Part shown: positions 51,004 to 59,912 of the stretch, in pieces | Numbering within the stretch: the first letter of the stretch is position 1 | How the letters are laid out: every line of letters begins with the position of its first letter | Assembly: GCF_937872355.1 (NCBI RefSeq) | Contig: NZ_CALMSV010000176.1 | Span: forward strand, 1 to 64,000 | Length of the DNA stretch: 64,000 nucleotides | Direction of reading: 5' to 3' | Source: an uncultured Sphingorhabdus sp. | Lineage (GTDB): Bacteria > Pseudomonadota > Alphaproteobacteria > Sphingomonadales > Sphingomonadaceae | Translations under genes and position numbers: made by a program | The notes under the pieces: model-generated | What the model saw: the letters and a program-made list of their open reading frames with translations, nothing else | What the model was told of the DNA's origin: nothing | The model's database searches: none

Positions 51004-51894
51004 CTATCCCGCTTTTTTGTTCGCTGCAGCGGCCGATTTGCCGCTGACACCGCCGATTGAATCGCCGGTGACAAGATCGTTCTGCGCGTGGGCAAAATGG
51101 TGCATGTGGAAAACGGCGTCCATAGCGCTGCGTTTGCCGCGCAGTTCCTCGACATGATTGACCGCTTGTTTGGTCAGCCAGTTGCCGAGGCGCGAGCCAC
51201 CCGCCAACTTATTAGCCCATGCCGCGGTCGCTTCTTTCAGTTGGTCGCGCGGCACCACCTTGTTGACCATGCCAAAGCGTTCGGCGCGTGCGGCAGGCAT
51301 GCGTTCGCCGAGCAGCAGGAATTCCTTTGCCACCCGTGGAGGCAGTTCATAGGCGTGGGCGAAATATTCGACGCCCGGAATGCCCATCAACGGCACCACG
51401 GGATCTTGGAAAAAGGCATCCTCGCTGGCGACAATCAGATCGCAAATCCACGCCAGCATCAGCCCGCCTGCAATACATGCACCCTGCACCATCGCGATAG
51501 TCGGCTTGGGAACATCACGCCAGCGGCGGCACATGCCCAGATACTGTTCCTGTTCGCGGGTATAGAGCAGTTCGGCCGCCGGCTTGTTGGTGTGCGGCGG
51601 GATCATCAGGCGGTTTTCGAATTCCTTGTGAAGATCGCGCCCCGGTGTGCCGATATCGTGGCCGGCCGAGAAATGCTTGCCATTTCCGCCCAGCACAATT
51701 GCCCGAACCGCATCGTCGTTGACTGCGCGCTGGAATGCATCATCGAGCGCATAGGTCATCTGGCCATTTTGGGCATTGTTGAACGATGGCCGGTTCATCA
51801 TGATCCATGCGACACCGTCGACCACTTCATACTGGATCGGTTCGTTGGTTTCGTAGGTGATCTCAACCTTTTTAGGTTCAACCAGATCGCTCAT
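51004..51894 (-). CDS. Enoyl-CoA hydratase family protein (ScdY-type candidate)
   Basis: 296 residues, longer than usual for crotonases, with an inserted loop (GTPGRDLHKEFENRLMIPPH) and an extended C-terminus rich in Ala and Lys. Oxyanion segments GNGKHFSAGHDIG and VQGACIAGGLMLAWICDLIV; VPLMGIPGVEYFAHAYEL lacks the second catalytic glutamate (Gly there). It may hydrate a C/D-ring enoyl-CoA, as proposed for ScdY in Comamonas. It overlaps ipdB by four bases. Confidence 0.78.
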   Translation of the reverse strand: MSDLVEPKKVEITYETNEPIQYEVVDGVAWIMMNRPSFNNAQNGQMTYALDDAFQRAVNDDAVRAIVLGGNGKHFSAGHDIGTPGRDLHKEFENRLMIPPHTNKPAAELLYTREQEQYLGMCRRWRDVPKPTIAMVQGACIAGGLMLAWICDLIVASEDAFFQDPVVPLMGIPGVEYFAHAYELPPRVAKEFLLLGERMPAARAERFGMVNKVVPRDQLKEATAAWANKLAGGSRLGNWLTKQAVNHVEELRGKRSAMDAVFHMHHFAHAQNDLVTGDSIGGVSGKSAAAANKKAG

Positions 51895-52679
51895 GCCGCA
51901 CTCCTCTTTGCTGGCGGATTATCCTTGATCACGCTGCCACGGATGTTGTGCGGGTCAAGCCGGTTGATGATAGCGAGCTGTTCGTCGGTCGGCATGGCCG
52001 TTTCTGCCAGTTCGCCCTTTTCGAGAGCGAAGCCTGTTGCCGCCTGCACCTCATCGAACGTCACGCCCGGATGCAGCGAGACAACACGTACCGCATTGCC
52101 CCGGCCGCCAAAATCCATGACGCACAAATTGGTGACGATCAGCCGCAGGTCGACGCCCGTATAATTGCCACCTGCGATGCGCTTGGCCGGGTTATAGCCG
52201 ACACCCGAGACCATATCGACTTCGCCCTCAACAAACACGCGCGGGCCGTGCGCCGGGAAGAAGAAGCTGTTGGGATGGTAGATGGTGTTGCCCGGAAAGC
52301 CGCGCACGCCCAGCATCTGCGTCTTGGGATGTTTGTGCGTGCCTCCCAGCTGCGACAAGTTGATCTGCCCGAAACGGTCGATCTGTGTTGGCGTAACCAT
52401 CGCATGGCGGCGACCGGTCCACACCGCACTGTCGAAGAAGCGCGAAAAAGGCAGGTGACCTGCCGCCTTGCGATCATCATAGCCGCGCGGCCCCAACGGC
52501 ACCGGATCCTCAACCAGATAGGCCTCGCCATCGGTCATCATCAATTCGGGGCTATGCGTCAGTTTGGCTAAGCTGGCTGCAAGACGCGGCACAGGGCCAA
52601 CGCCTGTGGCAATCACTTCGCCATTGCCACGAAACGCTTCCGAGCAGGCGACGATGCAGAGTTCAGCGAGCGTAACCAT
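51891..52679 (-). CDS. ipdB: COCHEA-CoA hydrolase beta subunit, IpdB-like
   Basis: 262 residues of the class I CoA-transferase fold (beta type): EVIATGVGPVPRLAASLAKL, MLGVRGFPGNTIYHPNSFFF and LIVTNLCVMDF. The family's catalytic glutamate context is not conserved, in line with IpdAB acting as a ring-opening hydrolase rather than a CoA transferase. It opens ring C of the last steroid intermediate. The start shares a base with the ipdA stop. Confidence 0.85.
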   Translation of the reverse strand: MVTLAELCIVACSEAFRGNGEVIATGVGPVPRLAASLAKLTHSPELMMTDGEAYLVEDPVPLGPRGYDDRKAAGHLPFSRFFDSAVWTGRRHAMVTPTQIDRFGQINLSQLGGTHKHPKTQMLGVRGFPGNTIYHPNSFFFPAHGPRVFVEGEVDMVSGVGYNPAKRIAGGNYTGVDLRLIVTNLCVMDFGGRGNAVRVVSLHPGVTFDEVQAATGFALEKGELAETAMPTDEQLAIINRLDPHNIRGSVIKDNPPAKRSAA

Positions 52680-53557
52680 CAGTAAATCGCCAGCGGGGTT
52701 TGCATGACCGCTTCCTTTCCGCCGATACTTGCAAGATAGCTGGCCTCATCCGCGCCGACGAAACGGTCCGACACCTTGGCCCAGTTGCCGGGTTCGCGTG
52801 CGCTGTCGGCATAGGCCTTGAACGCCTTCATGTCTGGACCATAGAGCGGAGGCATCGAGCTGGGATGCGCGCCGCCTGCGATTTCTACCACGCCGGAGAC
52901 AAAGCAGCGTTCGAAGACATTCGCCTGTGCCTGTTCGGGATAATGGTCTTCCATCTTATCGACCAATTCTTCGCAACTGACGTAAGTTTTCGCAGCTGCC
53001 TTGGCGAACCATTCGTCATAATAAACGTCAGCACCGAACAACTGGACATTGCCGCGCCAGTCGGAACGGTTGACGTGAAGCAGGGCAGCATCGAGTTTCA
53101 ATGCAGGCATAGCGATAAGCGTTTCGCCGCCTTCATAGGGCGATTGCACTGTTTTAAGATCGCCCAACTCAGCCAGATCGGTGCCAAGGCCGACACGGGT
53201 CGGCAGGAAGGGCAGCCCAAATGCGGCGGCCTTCAGCCCCCATTGGAACATGCCTTCATCGACTTCGAGAACCTCGATCTGCCCGGCTTCACGGGCCTTT
53301 CGGAACCAGGGCTCAAGCGGAATGGCGTCGAGCGAAACGAAAGCGAAAACCAGTTTCTTGACCTTCCCCGCCGCGCACAGCATGCCGACATCGGCACCGC
53401 CATAGGCTGCGATGGTCAGATCCTTCAGGTCAGATCGCAGGATTTCGCGCACCAAAGCCATCGGCTTGCGCCGCGGTCCCCAGCCGCCAATACCCAGCGT
53501 CATCCCGTCGCGAAGCTCGCCGACAATCTCTGCTGGTGTCATGCGTTTATCGAGCAT
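52679..53557 (-). CDS. ipdA: COCHEA-CoA hydrolase alpha subunit, IpdA-like
   Basis: 292 residues, the same length I recall for M. tuberculosis IpdA. Seen: GMTLGIGGWGPRRKPMALVR (CoA-transferase glycine loop), AYGGADVGMLCAAGKVKK, and DEGMFQWGLKAAA. The glutamate in DEGMF (residue 101) appears to match the catalytic IpdA glutamate (Glu105 in the mycobacterial protein); that alignment is from memory. The start at 53557 forms an ATGA overlap with hsaC; the frame is open further upstream within hsaC. Confidence 0.85.
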   Translation of the reverse strand: MLDKRMTPAEIVGELRDGMTLGIGGWGPRRKPMALVREILRSDLKDLTIAAYGGADVGMLCAAGKVKKLVFAFVSLDAIPLEPWFRKAREAGQIEVLEVDEGMFQWGLKAAAFGLPFLPTRVGLGTDLAELGDLKTVQSPYEGGETLIAMPALKLDAALLHVNRSDWRGNVQLFGADVYYDEWFAKAAAKTYVSCEELVDKMEDHYPEQAQANVFERCFVSGVVEIAGGAHPSSMPPLYGPDMKAFKAYADSAREPGNWAKVSDRFVGADEASYLASIGGKEAVMQTPLAIY

Positions 53558-54483
53558 CACTCTGCAGCCTCGGCTTGGGTTTCTTTCATGGCCTTTTGCC
53601 AAGCCCACTCATGGCCCCAAATGCTGATGCCCTCATGTTTTGTGACGTTCCAGTTAGCTGGATCGATCACCAGACTGTCGCAGCCGATTTCGAGATCGAA
53701 ACCCGATGGCGTTTGCACATAAAAGCCAACAGTTTCGTCGTTGAAATGCTGCCCGATCGAAGCTGACTCTGCATAGCCAAATTGTTTCATTCGATCATGC
53801 GCTTTGCCGACTTCGACCAGATTTGGATATTCGAGCATGACGTGCACCGCGCCCGATGGCGGCACGGGGCCCTCGCCAAAAGCTATGCTGTGATGGCGGC
53901 CATTGTCGGCATGGAGGAAAGCGAAATGCATGGGCGGCGCTTCTGGTCCCATCAGATGGAAGGCCGGCATGTCGGTTTCGTGGAAACCCACTACATCGCG
54001 ATAGAATGACAGCACTTCGTCGAAATTAGGTGCGCTGAATACGGCATGTCCCATGCCCATATCGCCAGTCACAAAGCCTGGTACACCTATGGGCGATACA
54101 AAGGGTGCATCGGTGTGTGATTCTCCATGGTAAAACTCAAGTCCATTGCCGGCAGGGTCGTTGGTACGGAAACCGTTGGTCACCGCACGCGATGCACGAT
54201 CTATTTCGCTGAAGTGCTCAATGCTCCGCCCCGCGCCTGCGATCTGGTCGGCAAGTTTTTCTAGTGCAGCAGCATCGGCCACTTCATAACCTGCGGCTTT
54301 GAACCAATCGCGTTTGGAATGCTCAATCCTGAAGCGGAATGGCCGCTGATCGATACGATACTGCGCTGCGCCATCGATAGCGTCAGCTGCCCGCATCACA
54401 CCTGCTACCTGTGTCAGGAAATGATCCCATTTATCGGGCTTTGCAGTTTCTATTACCACATAGCCAAGCGCCTTAACCCCCAT
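53557..54483 (-). CDS. hsaC: Extradiol ring-cleavage dioxygenase, HsaC/BphC type
   Basis: 308 residues, two vicinal-oxygen-chelate modules. By direct count the metal ligands are His146 (GMGHAVF), His214 (AVHVMLEY) and Glu265 (FDLEIG). Active-site His197/198, His246 and Tyr255 are also in place, closely paralleling BphC (146/210/260). It would cleave the aromatised A ring of 3,4-DHSA by meta fission, using Fe(II). Unlike in actinobacteria it is in the ipd operon, separate from hsaA, hsaD and hsaB on the other strand. Confidence 0.87.
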   Translation of the reverse strand: MGVKALGYVVIETAKPDKWDHFLTQVAGVMRAADAIDGAAQYRIDQRPFRFRIEHSKRDWFKAAGYEVADAAALEKLADQIAGAGRSIEHFSEIDRASRAVTNGFRTNDPAGNGLEFYHGESHTDAPFVSPIGVPGFVTGDMGMGHAVFSAPNFDEVLSFYRDVVGFHETDMPAFHLMGPEAPPMHFAFLHADNGRHHSIAFGEGPVPPSGAVHVMLEYPNLVEVGKAHDRMKQFGYAESASIGQHFNDETVGFYVQTPSGFDLEIGCDSLVIDPANWNVTKHEGISIWGHEWAWQKAMKETQAEAAE

Positions 54484-54486
54484 CGC

Positions 54487-55260
54487 TTAGGCTCCTTTCA
54501 CTAGATCAAGAAAATATGGACGTTCACCGCCACCGTCGACTTGCAGGCGGGCACCGCTGACCCATTGAGCAAGATCAGAAACTAGCCACAGCACTGCACC
54601 AGCAAGATCGTCCCCGATACCCATCCGCCCGAGTGGCATCGATGCACCCACTTTGGCTTGCGCTTCCGCATCGCCATAAGTTGCTTCCGCATTTTCGGTC
54701 GTCATCAGGCCGGCAATGATCGCGTTGACGCGAATTCCTTCCTTGCCCCATTCCTGTGCGAGACTTTGAGTAAGATTTATGAGGCCGGCTTTTGCAGCGC
54801 CGTAAATCGCTGTGCCGGGGGACGGGCGCGCACCCGAAACGCTGGCAATGTTTACGATACTGCCCGAACCGGCCTTGGCCATGTAGGGATAGGCAGCTTG
54901 CGACATATAGAGCGGGCCGAGCATATTTAGCCGGACGATTGCTTCCGCGAATCGGGACGACGCTGTGGAAGCCTCATGCGGTGGTGAACCACCTGCATTG
55001 TTTACGAGGATGTCAATACGACCTGTTTTAGCCGCGACCTTGTCCACAAATGCCTTTGCCTGGTCAGCGTCGCGAATGTCGCAACTTTCAAAAGTAACCC
55101 CGTCGGGCAAGGATTCAGGCGCGTTGCGACTGCATATAAAAACACTGCAACCAGATTCGGCGAGGCGTGCAGCAATGTCGCGGCCAAGGCCCCGTGTGCC
55201 GCCGGTCACTATTGCGGTTTTGCCCGAAAGCTCAATCCTCGATTTCATTACAACTGCCAT
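54487..55260 (-). CDS. SDR, first gene of the minus-strand steroid operon
   Basis: 257 residues. TGGTRGLGRDIAARLAESGC, NNAGGSPPHEAS, NIASVSGARPSPG and YGAAK are intact, and the C-terminus is VSGARLQVDGGGERPYFLDL. Start ambiguous between 55260 (MAVVMKSRIEL) and 55248 (MKSRIEL); neither has a clear ribosome site. A role as hydroxysteroid or hydroxyacyl dehydrogenase is likely. Transcription starts in the 127-base divergent spacer that carries the shared operator. Confidence 0.82.
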   Translation of the reverse strand: MAVVMKSRIELSGKTAIVTGGTRGLGRDIAARLAESGCSVFICSRNAPESLPDGVTFESCDIRDADQAKAFVDKVAAKTGRIDILVNNAGGSPPHEASTASSRFAEAIVRLNMLGPLYMSQAAYPYMAKAGSGSIVNIASVSGARPSPGTAIYGAAKAGLINLTQSLAQEWGKEGIRVNAIIAGLMTTENAEATYGDAEAQAKVGASMPLGRMGIGDDLAGAVLWLVSDLAQWVSGARLQVDGGGERPYFLDLVKGA

Positions 55261-55307
55261 GACATTTTTACTCGTATCGAAAGCGAAAGCGGATTTCAAT
55301 TGACGAT

Positions 55308-55339
55308 TTGCGTATTGAATGGCAAAAAAAATTACGAAT
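55308..55339. promoter_or_regulatory. Divergent steroid promoter operator TTGCGTAT-N16-TTACGAAT
   Basis: TTGCGTAT (55308-55315) and TTACGAAT (55332-55339) have the same order and 16-base spacing as the operator at 38801-38832, and both spacers end in an A-run. A second inverted repeat, TTCAAT-N13-ATTGAA (55295-55319), overlaps the left arm. It lies between the two divergent steroid operons, so it probably controls both. Confidence 0.55.
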
Positions 55340-55387
55340 GTCGAAGCTCGATATGGTTTGAGTCGACTTTTTGCGGGAGAAAAGCGG

Positions 55388-56608
55388 ATGGCCTCCGTCA
55401 TAGCCATGCAGGAACGTTCTGGAGTCGCGCCGACAGCTGATGAATTGATCGCGTGCGCCAAGGCAATGATTCCGACTTTGAAGCAACGGGCTCGGCAATG
55501 CACCAGCGAACGCAACGTGCCCAAAGAGTCGATTGCCGAAATGAAGGCTGCCGGTTTCTTCCGTATCCTCCAGCCCAAAAGATGGGGGGGCTACGAGATG
55601 CACCCCAATGTGTTTTTCGAGGTGCAGAAGGCCTTGGCGGAAGGCTGCATGTCGACTGGCTGGATGTATGGCGTTTTGGGTTGCCATCCTTATGAATTGG
55701 CGCTGTTTCACGATGAAGCGCAAGCTGAAGTCTGGGGTGAAGATTCCTCTATGCTGGTTGCCTCCACCTATCAGCCGGTTGGCCAGGTGAAGACGGTTGA
55801 GGGCGGTTTTCGGCTTTCGGGCCATTGGGGTTTTTCAACCGGTTCAGTGCATTGCGGATGGGTGTTGCTGGGAGCGCTGGTTTGGCCGAATGATGTACCC
55901 GGATCCGGTCCTCCCGACATGCGCACATTCCTTTTGCCGCGCAGTGACTACACCATTGGCGAAGATGCCTGGCATGTGTTTGGGCTTCAGGGCACGGGAA
56001 GCCATGACATCATCGTTGATGATGTTTTCGTTCCCGAATATCGCACCCACCGCGCAGTAGACGGTTTCCTGTGTCAAAATCCGGGGCAGGCAGCCAATGA
56101 TGGTCCGCTCTACACATTGCCTTGGGCGCAGGTCTTCACTCGCTCGGTTTCGACGGCAGCCTTTGGCGGTGCGCAGGCGGCGATCAATGCCGGGATGGCG
56201 ATCATGCAGGATCGTGTTTCTACCAATACCGGCAAGGCGTCAAAGGCCGACCCCATCCTGCATGCGGCATTGGCACGGGCCATTTCGGAAAAGAGCGAGA
56301 TGGAAACTACGCTGCGCCTGACGTTTGATGAATTGATGGGCTATGCCGAACGTGGCGAACCGATCCCGATGCAGAAGCGAGCCTTCTTCACCTATCAGTC
56401 GAGCAACGTCGTTCGCCGCCTCGCCGACTTGGTGGACGATATTGTCAAACTGCTGGGCGGACGTGCCATCTATATGACGAGAGAAATCATCCAGCCATGG
56501 TTCGATCTGCACGCCGGACGGGCGCATGTCGCCATTGATCCCGCGAACCGGACGGCTGATGTGATCGGTACGCTTCTGGGCGAAGAGCCCTCATTCACAT
56601 TCTTGTGA
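55388..56608 (+). CDS. hsaA: Flavin-dependent 3-HSA hydroxylase, oxygenase component (HsaA-like)
   Basis: 406 residues, acyl-CoA-dehydrogenase-like fold of two-component FMN monooxygenases. Characteristic segments are FFRILQPKRWGGYEMHPNVF, GWMYGVLGCHPYELALF, YQPVGQVKTVEGGFRLSGHW and VHCGWVLLGAL. With reduced flavin from HsaB it ortho-hydroxylates the phenolic A ring (3-HSA to 3,4-DHSA), making the substrate for HsaC. The start at 55388 is supported by GGGAG; the frame is open to 55319 but that overlaps the operator. First gene of a tightly packed ten-gene operon. Confidence 0.87.
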   Translation: MASVIAMQERSGVAPTADELIACAKAMIPTLKQRARQCTSERNVPKESIAEMKAAGFFRILQPKRWGGYEMHPNVFFEVQKALAEGCMSTGWMYGVLGCHPYELALFHDEAQAEVWGEDSSMLVASTYQPVGQVKTVEGGFRLSGHWGFSTGSVHCGWVLLGALVWPNDVPGSGPPDMRTFLLPRSDYTIGEDAWHVFGLQGTGSHDIIVDDVFVPEYRTHRAVDGFLCQNPGQAANDGPLYTLPWAQVFTRSVSTAAFGGAQAAINAGMAIMQDRVSTNTGKASKADPILHAALARAISEKSEMETTLRLTFDELMGYAERGEPIPMQKRAFFTYQSSNVVRRLADLVDDIVKLLGGRAIYMTREIIQPWFDLHAGRAHVAIDPANRTADVIGTLLGEEPSFTFL

Positions 56609-56621
56609 GAGCCGCAACCCT

Positions 56622-57440
56622 ATGACCGATTTATCATTGGCGACCTATTCAGTAGCGGGGGGCTACGACCTCCGGATCGCCGATGCGGGGGAGGGGCCCG
56701 TTGTCGTGTTCTTGCACGGCAGCGGCCCCGGAGCCTCCGGGGCATCCAATTTCAGGGGTAACTGGCCAGCCTTTGTAGAGGCAGGATATCGCGTTATCCT
56801 GCCAGACCTGATCGGCTATGGCGCTTCGTCGAAGCCGGAGGGCATCGACTATACGCTGCAACTTTTTACCGACACCGTTTATGAGGCATTGCGCGCACAT
56901 GGCATTGAAAAGGCCAGCCTTGTCGGCAATTCGCTGGGTGGGGGCATTGCCATACAGATGACTCTCGACCATCCCGAATTTACCGAACGACTGGTGCTGA
57001 TGGCGCCTGGCTGCATCGAAGAGCAGGCGAGCTATTTCACGATGCCCGGGATCGCGAAGATGGTAAGCGGCTTTGGTAGCCCTGACTTCAATCTGGAGGA
57101 GCAGAAGCGGCTGGTATCGAACCTCGTCCACCCGAATTTTGCAAGCCAAATTCCAGACGCCTTGGTCGAGGAACGTTTCGCTGTTGCGCGCACCCAGCCC
57201 AAGGATGTTTTGGCGCGGATGCGTACACCCAATCTCGGCCCGCATCTCGGCGAACTGAAGCAACCCATTTTGGTGATGTGGGGACTACAGGACGAATTTT
57301 GTCCCGAAAGCGGAGCGCGCCATTTCCTTGACCAAGGTTGTGACGTTCGTACGATGACCTTCAACCATGTCGGTCACTGGGTACAGGTAGAGCGGGCTGA
57401 AGAATTTAATCGCCATTCGCTCGAGTTTCTGCGTGGCTGA
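56622..57440 (+). CDS. hsaD: Meta-cleavage product hydrolase (HsaD-like)
   Basis: 272-residue alpha/beta hydrolase. Oxyanion loop HGSGPGASG, nucleophile Ser104 in GNSLGGG, Asp in WGLQDEFCPE and His in NHVGHWVQVERA complete the triad. It hydrolyses the C-C bond of the HsaC product (4,9-DSHA), releasing HIP and a 2-hydroxyhexadienoate; HIP then enters the ipd/fadE route encoded on the other strand. It follows hsaA by 13 bases and overlaps hsaB by eight. Confidence 0.88.
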   Translation: MTDLSLATYSVAGGYDLRIADAGEGPVVVFLHGSGPGASGASNFRGNWPAFVEAGYRVILPDLIGYGASSKPEGIDYTLQLFTDTVYEALRAHGIEKASLVGNSLGGGIAIQMTLDHPEFTERLVLMAPGCIEEQASYFTMPGIAKMVSGFGSPDFNLEEQKRLVSNLVHPNFASQIPDALVEERFAVARTQPKDVLARMRTPNLGPHLGELKQPILVMWGLQDEFCPESGARHFLDQGCDVRTMTFNHVGHWVQVERAEEFNRHSLEFLRG

Positions 57441-57927
57441 TGGCTACCCCTTAATCCCTGAGGAACTCCCTGTCTTGTTTAGGGCAGCGATGCGGCGCTT
57501 GGCTGCTTCGGTTTCGATCGTGGTGGCAAAGGGGGATGACGGGCCGGTAGGGATTGCTGCTACTTCAATCACCTCTTTGACGGTTGATCCGCCTGCTGTG
57601 CTGGTTTGCATCAATCGAACCACCAGCCTGCACGCCTTGCTGATGCCAACGGCGCCGCTTTCGATCAACCTTCTTGCGCGCAGCCAGAAGGATGTGTCCT
57701 CGGCCTTTGGTGGCGGAACGCCAAGGGAGGAACGTTTCCAGATTGGCGAATGGACGGAAGGCAAAAACGGCCTCCCGCGCCTGTCAGGTGCGCAAGCCAA
57801 TCTGGATTGTGTGATCGACGTGATGCTCGCTTATGGCACGCACAGCATAGCGATTGCGCGCGTGTTGTCGGCCTCGGTCAGCGATCGGGTCGATCCGCTT
57901 ATCTATCAAGACGGAGGATACTTGTGA
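57433..57927 (+). CDS. hsaB: Flavin reductase component (HsaB-like)
   Basis: 164 residues, GTG start inside hsaD. Flavin reductase-like fold: FRAAMRRLAASVSIVVAKG, GIAATSITSLTVDPPAVLVC, APLSINLLARSQKDVSSAFG. It supplies reduced FMN to HsaA. It is a little shorter than mycobacterial HsaB (about 187). No other flavin reductase is in the window. Confidence 0.85.
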   Translation: MADGYPLIPEELPVLFRAAMRRLAASVSIVVAKGDDGPVGIAATSITSLTVDPPAVLVCINRTTSLHALLMPTAPLSINLLARSQKDVSSAFGGGTPREERFQIGEWTEGKNGLPRLSGAQANLDCVIDVMLAYGTHSIAIARVLSASVSDRVDPLIYQDGGYL

Positions 57928-57936
57928 GCAGCATTG

Positions 57937-59397
57937 ATGGCTGAAGTTTCGCTCCACAAGCCTTTTCCTGCCGCCGATGTCGTGGCCTGGGACTATGAAA
58001 CCGATGTTGCTATCGTCGGCTTCGGTGCAACCGGTGCTTGTGCAGCGATTGAAGCAGCGGGTGCAGGCGCCCGCGTCATGCTGTTCGAACGCAATTCGGG
58101 TAGCGGTGGCGCATCCGGGCTTTCCGGTGGCGAAATCTATATCGGCGGTGGCGGCGGCACCGATGCGCAACGCGCGGCGGGATTTGAAGACAGCACCGAA
58201 GATTTTATCGCTTATCTGAAAGCCGCCGGCGGCCCGTGCGTTGATGAAGCCAAATGCGAACATTATGGCCGCGAGGCGCTGAACCATTTTGCATGGCTTA
58301 AGGCGCAGGGTGTGCCCTATCGCGGCAATTACTTGCCCGGCAAGCATATCGAACCGACTGACGATTCTACTCTGATCTGGTCGGGTAGCGAGGCCGCGGC
58401 GCCTTTCTGCAACATCGCTAAACCCGCGCCGCGCGGCCACACCATCCAGCATATGGGTTGGGGCGGAGGGCGCCCGCTCGTCGACACGCTCGAAGCATCG
58501 GCGCGAGCGAAGGGTGTCGAGGTCGTCGTGGACGCCCGAGCCATCGCTTTGATCGAAGATCAGGGCCGGATTGTCGGGCTTGTGGTGCGCATAGACAATC
58601 AGAACCGTTTCGTCCGTGCGCGCAAGGGCGTGGTGCTGGCAACCGGCGGCTTTGTGATGAATGAGGAAATGCGGCGCAAATATTGCCCCGAAACCTTCAA
58701 GATCACGACGCCCATTGGCGACAAGGATGACGGCATGGGCATATTGCTCGGCCTCGGCGCCGGTGGAGAGGCGATCCATATGGAGCAGTTCTTCACCACC
58801 TGTCCGTGGACGATGCCCGAAAGTCACGCGAACGGCGTTTTCGTCAATATCATGGGCCAGCGTTTCATCAACGAAGATTGCTACCATGGACGGGTGAGCC
58901 GCTGTGCGGTCGACCAGCCGGGTGGCAAGGTCTATTTGCTTCTCGACAATGCCCATTTCGTCCAGCCGATGGATTTTGCCCAGATGACCATCGCCGGAAC
59001 GGGCGACAGCTGGGAAGAGGTCGAGGCTGAACTTGAGATGCCGAAAGGCACGCTGTCAGCGACCATGGCCTTTTACAACGCGCATGCACATGAAGGCCGC
59101 GATCCGCTATTCGACAAGAAACCGCCAATCCTGACGCCGCTGGACCAGGGTCCATTCATCGCGCTCGAGCTTAATTTCCAGACGAGCTATTTCAGCTTTT
59201 TCACGCTTGGCGGGCTGCGCACTTCGGCCCATGCCGAGGTGCTCGATCGTACGGGTGTGCCCATCCCCGGCTTGTTCGCCGCCGGCCGCTGCACGTCGGG
59301 CCTCCCTGCCTGGGGACATGGCTATAGCTCGGGTATGAGCCTTGCGGATTGCACCTTTTTCGGGCGACAGGCGGGGATCGGAGCCGGGCGGGGATGA
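57937..59397 (+). CDS. FAD-dependent 3-ketosteroid dehydrogenase-family flavoprotein (KstD-like)
   Basis: 486 residues. Rossmann FAD loop VAIVGFGATGACAAIEAAGA, ERNSGSGGASGLSGGEIYIG, ATGGFVMNEEMRRKY and the C-terminal FAD segment IPGLFAAGRCTSGLP then GYSSGMSLADCTFFGR. This is the FAD_binding_2 family that includes delta1-, delta4(5alpha)- and delta4-ketosteroid dehydrogenases. The YSSGMSL segment occupies the place of the substrate-binding Tyr/Gly of KstD. Steroid dehydrogenation is likely; regiochemistry cannot be read. I start at ATG 57937; a TTG precedes it. Confidence 0.8.
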   Translation: MAEVSLHKPFPAADVVAWDYETDVAIVGFGATGACAAIEAAGAGARVMLFERNSGSGGASGLSGGEIYIGGGGGTDAQRAAGFEDSTEDFIAYLKAAGGPCVDEAKCEHYGREALNHFAWLKAQGVPYRGNYLPGKHIEPTDDSTLIWSGSEAAAPFCNIAKPAPRGHTIQHMGWGGGRPLVDTLEASARAKGVEVVVDARAIALIEDQGRIVGLVVRIDNQNRFVRARKGVVLATGGFVMNEEMRRKYCPETFKITTPIGDKDDGMGILLGLGAGGEAIHMEQFFTTCPWTMPESHANGVFVNIMGQRFINEDCYHGRVSRCAVDQPGGKVYLLLDNAHFVQPMDFAQMTIAGTGDSWEEVEAELEMPKGTLSATMAFYNAHAHEGRDPLFDKKPPILTPLDQGPFIALELNFQTSYFSFFTLGGLRTSAHAEVLDRTGVPIPGLFAAGRCTSGLPAWGHGYSSGMSLADCTFFGRQAGIGAGRG

Positions 59398-59912
59398 ACG
59401 GGCAGGCGCTTCTCGACAGGGTGGCGCTGCTCGATCTGGTGATGCGCTATTGCCGGGGCATCGACCGCCGCGATTACAGGCTGGTGCGATCCTGCTATCA
59501 TGATGATGCCATGGACGACCATGGTGCCATGTTTTCCGGCGGGCCGGATGCCTTTGTCGAATGGCTGCCTTCGATGATGGCCAATTGGGAGGCGACGATC
59601 CATGCCATCACCAATAGCCTTTTTGCCATAGAGGGCGATGACGCCGAAGGCGAACATCTGGTCATGGCGCTGCATCGCAGCCATCCGCCGGAGCGCCGCG
59701 AATTTACGGTCTGGGGTCGTTATCTCGATCGATACCAGCGTCGCGACGGTGAATGGAAATTCCTGCGCCGTCGATTGATCTTTGACCATGGCAGCATCAT
59801 CGCCGTCGATGAGGAAGGATTTGCCGCGATAGGGAGCGATGCACCCAATGGCCGTGCCGACCGGACCGATCCGTCTTGGGAACTGCGCTTGCTTGCGGAA
59901 CTAGCGACATGA
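59394..59912 (+). CDS. SnoaL/BaiE-like protein, candidate hydroxysteroid dehydratase
   Basis: 172 residues of the NTF2/SnoaL_4 family. Tyr19 and Asp24 (MRYCRGIDRRD) and His70 (TIHAITNSL) have nearly the spacing of the Tyr30/Asp35/His83 triad of bile acid 7alpha-dehydratase BaiE. The same family includes the 7alpha-dehydratase Hsh2 of a cholate-degrading sphingomonad. Elimination of a steroid hydroxyl is therefore a plausible reaction. ATGA overlaps on both sides couple it to the flavoprotein and the sulfotransferase-like gene. Confidence 0.72.
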   Translation: MNGQALLDRVALLDLVMRYCRGIDRRDYRLVRSCYHDDAMDDHGAMFSGGPDAFVEWLPSMMANWEATIHAITNSLFAIEGDDAEGEHLVMALHRSHPPERREFTVWGRYLDRYQRRDGEWKFLRRRLIFDHGSIIAVDEEGFAAIGSDAPNGRADRTDPSWELRLLAELAT

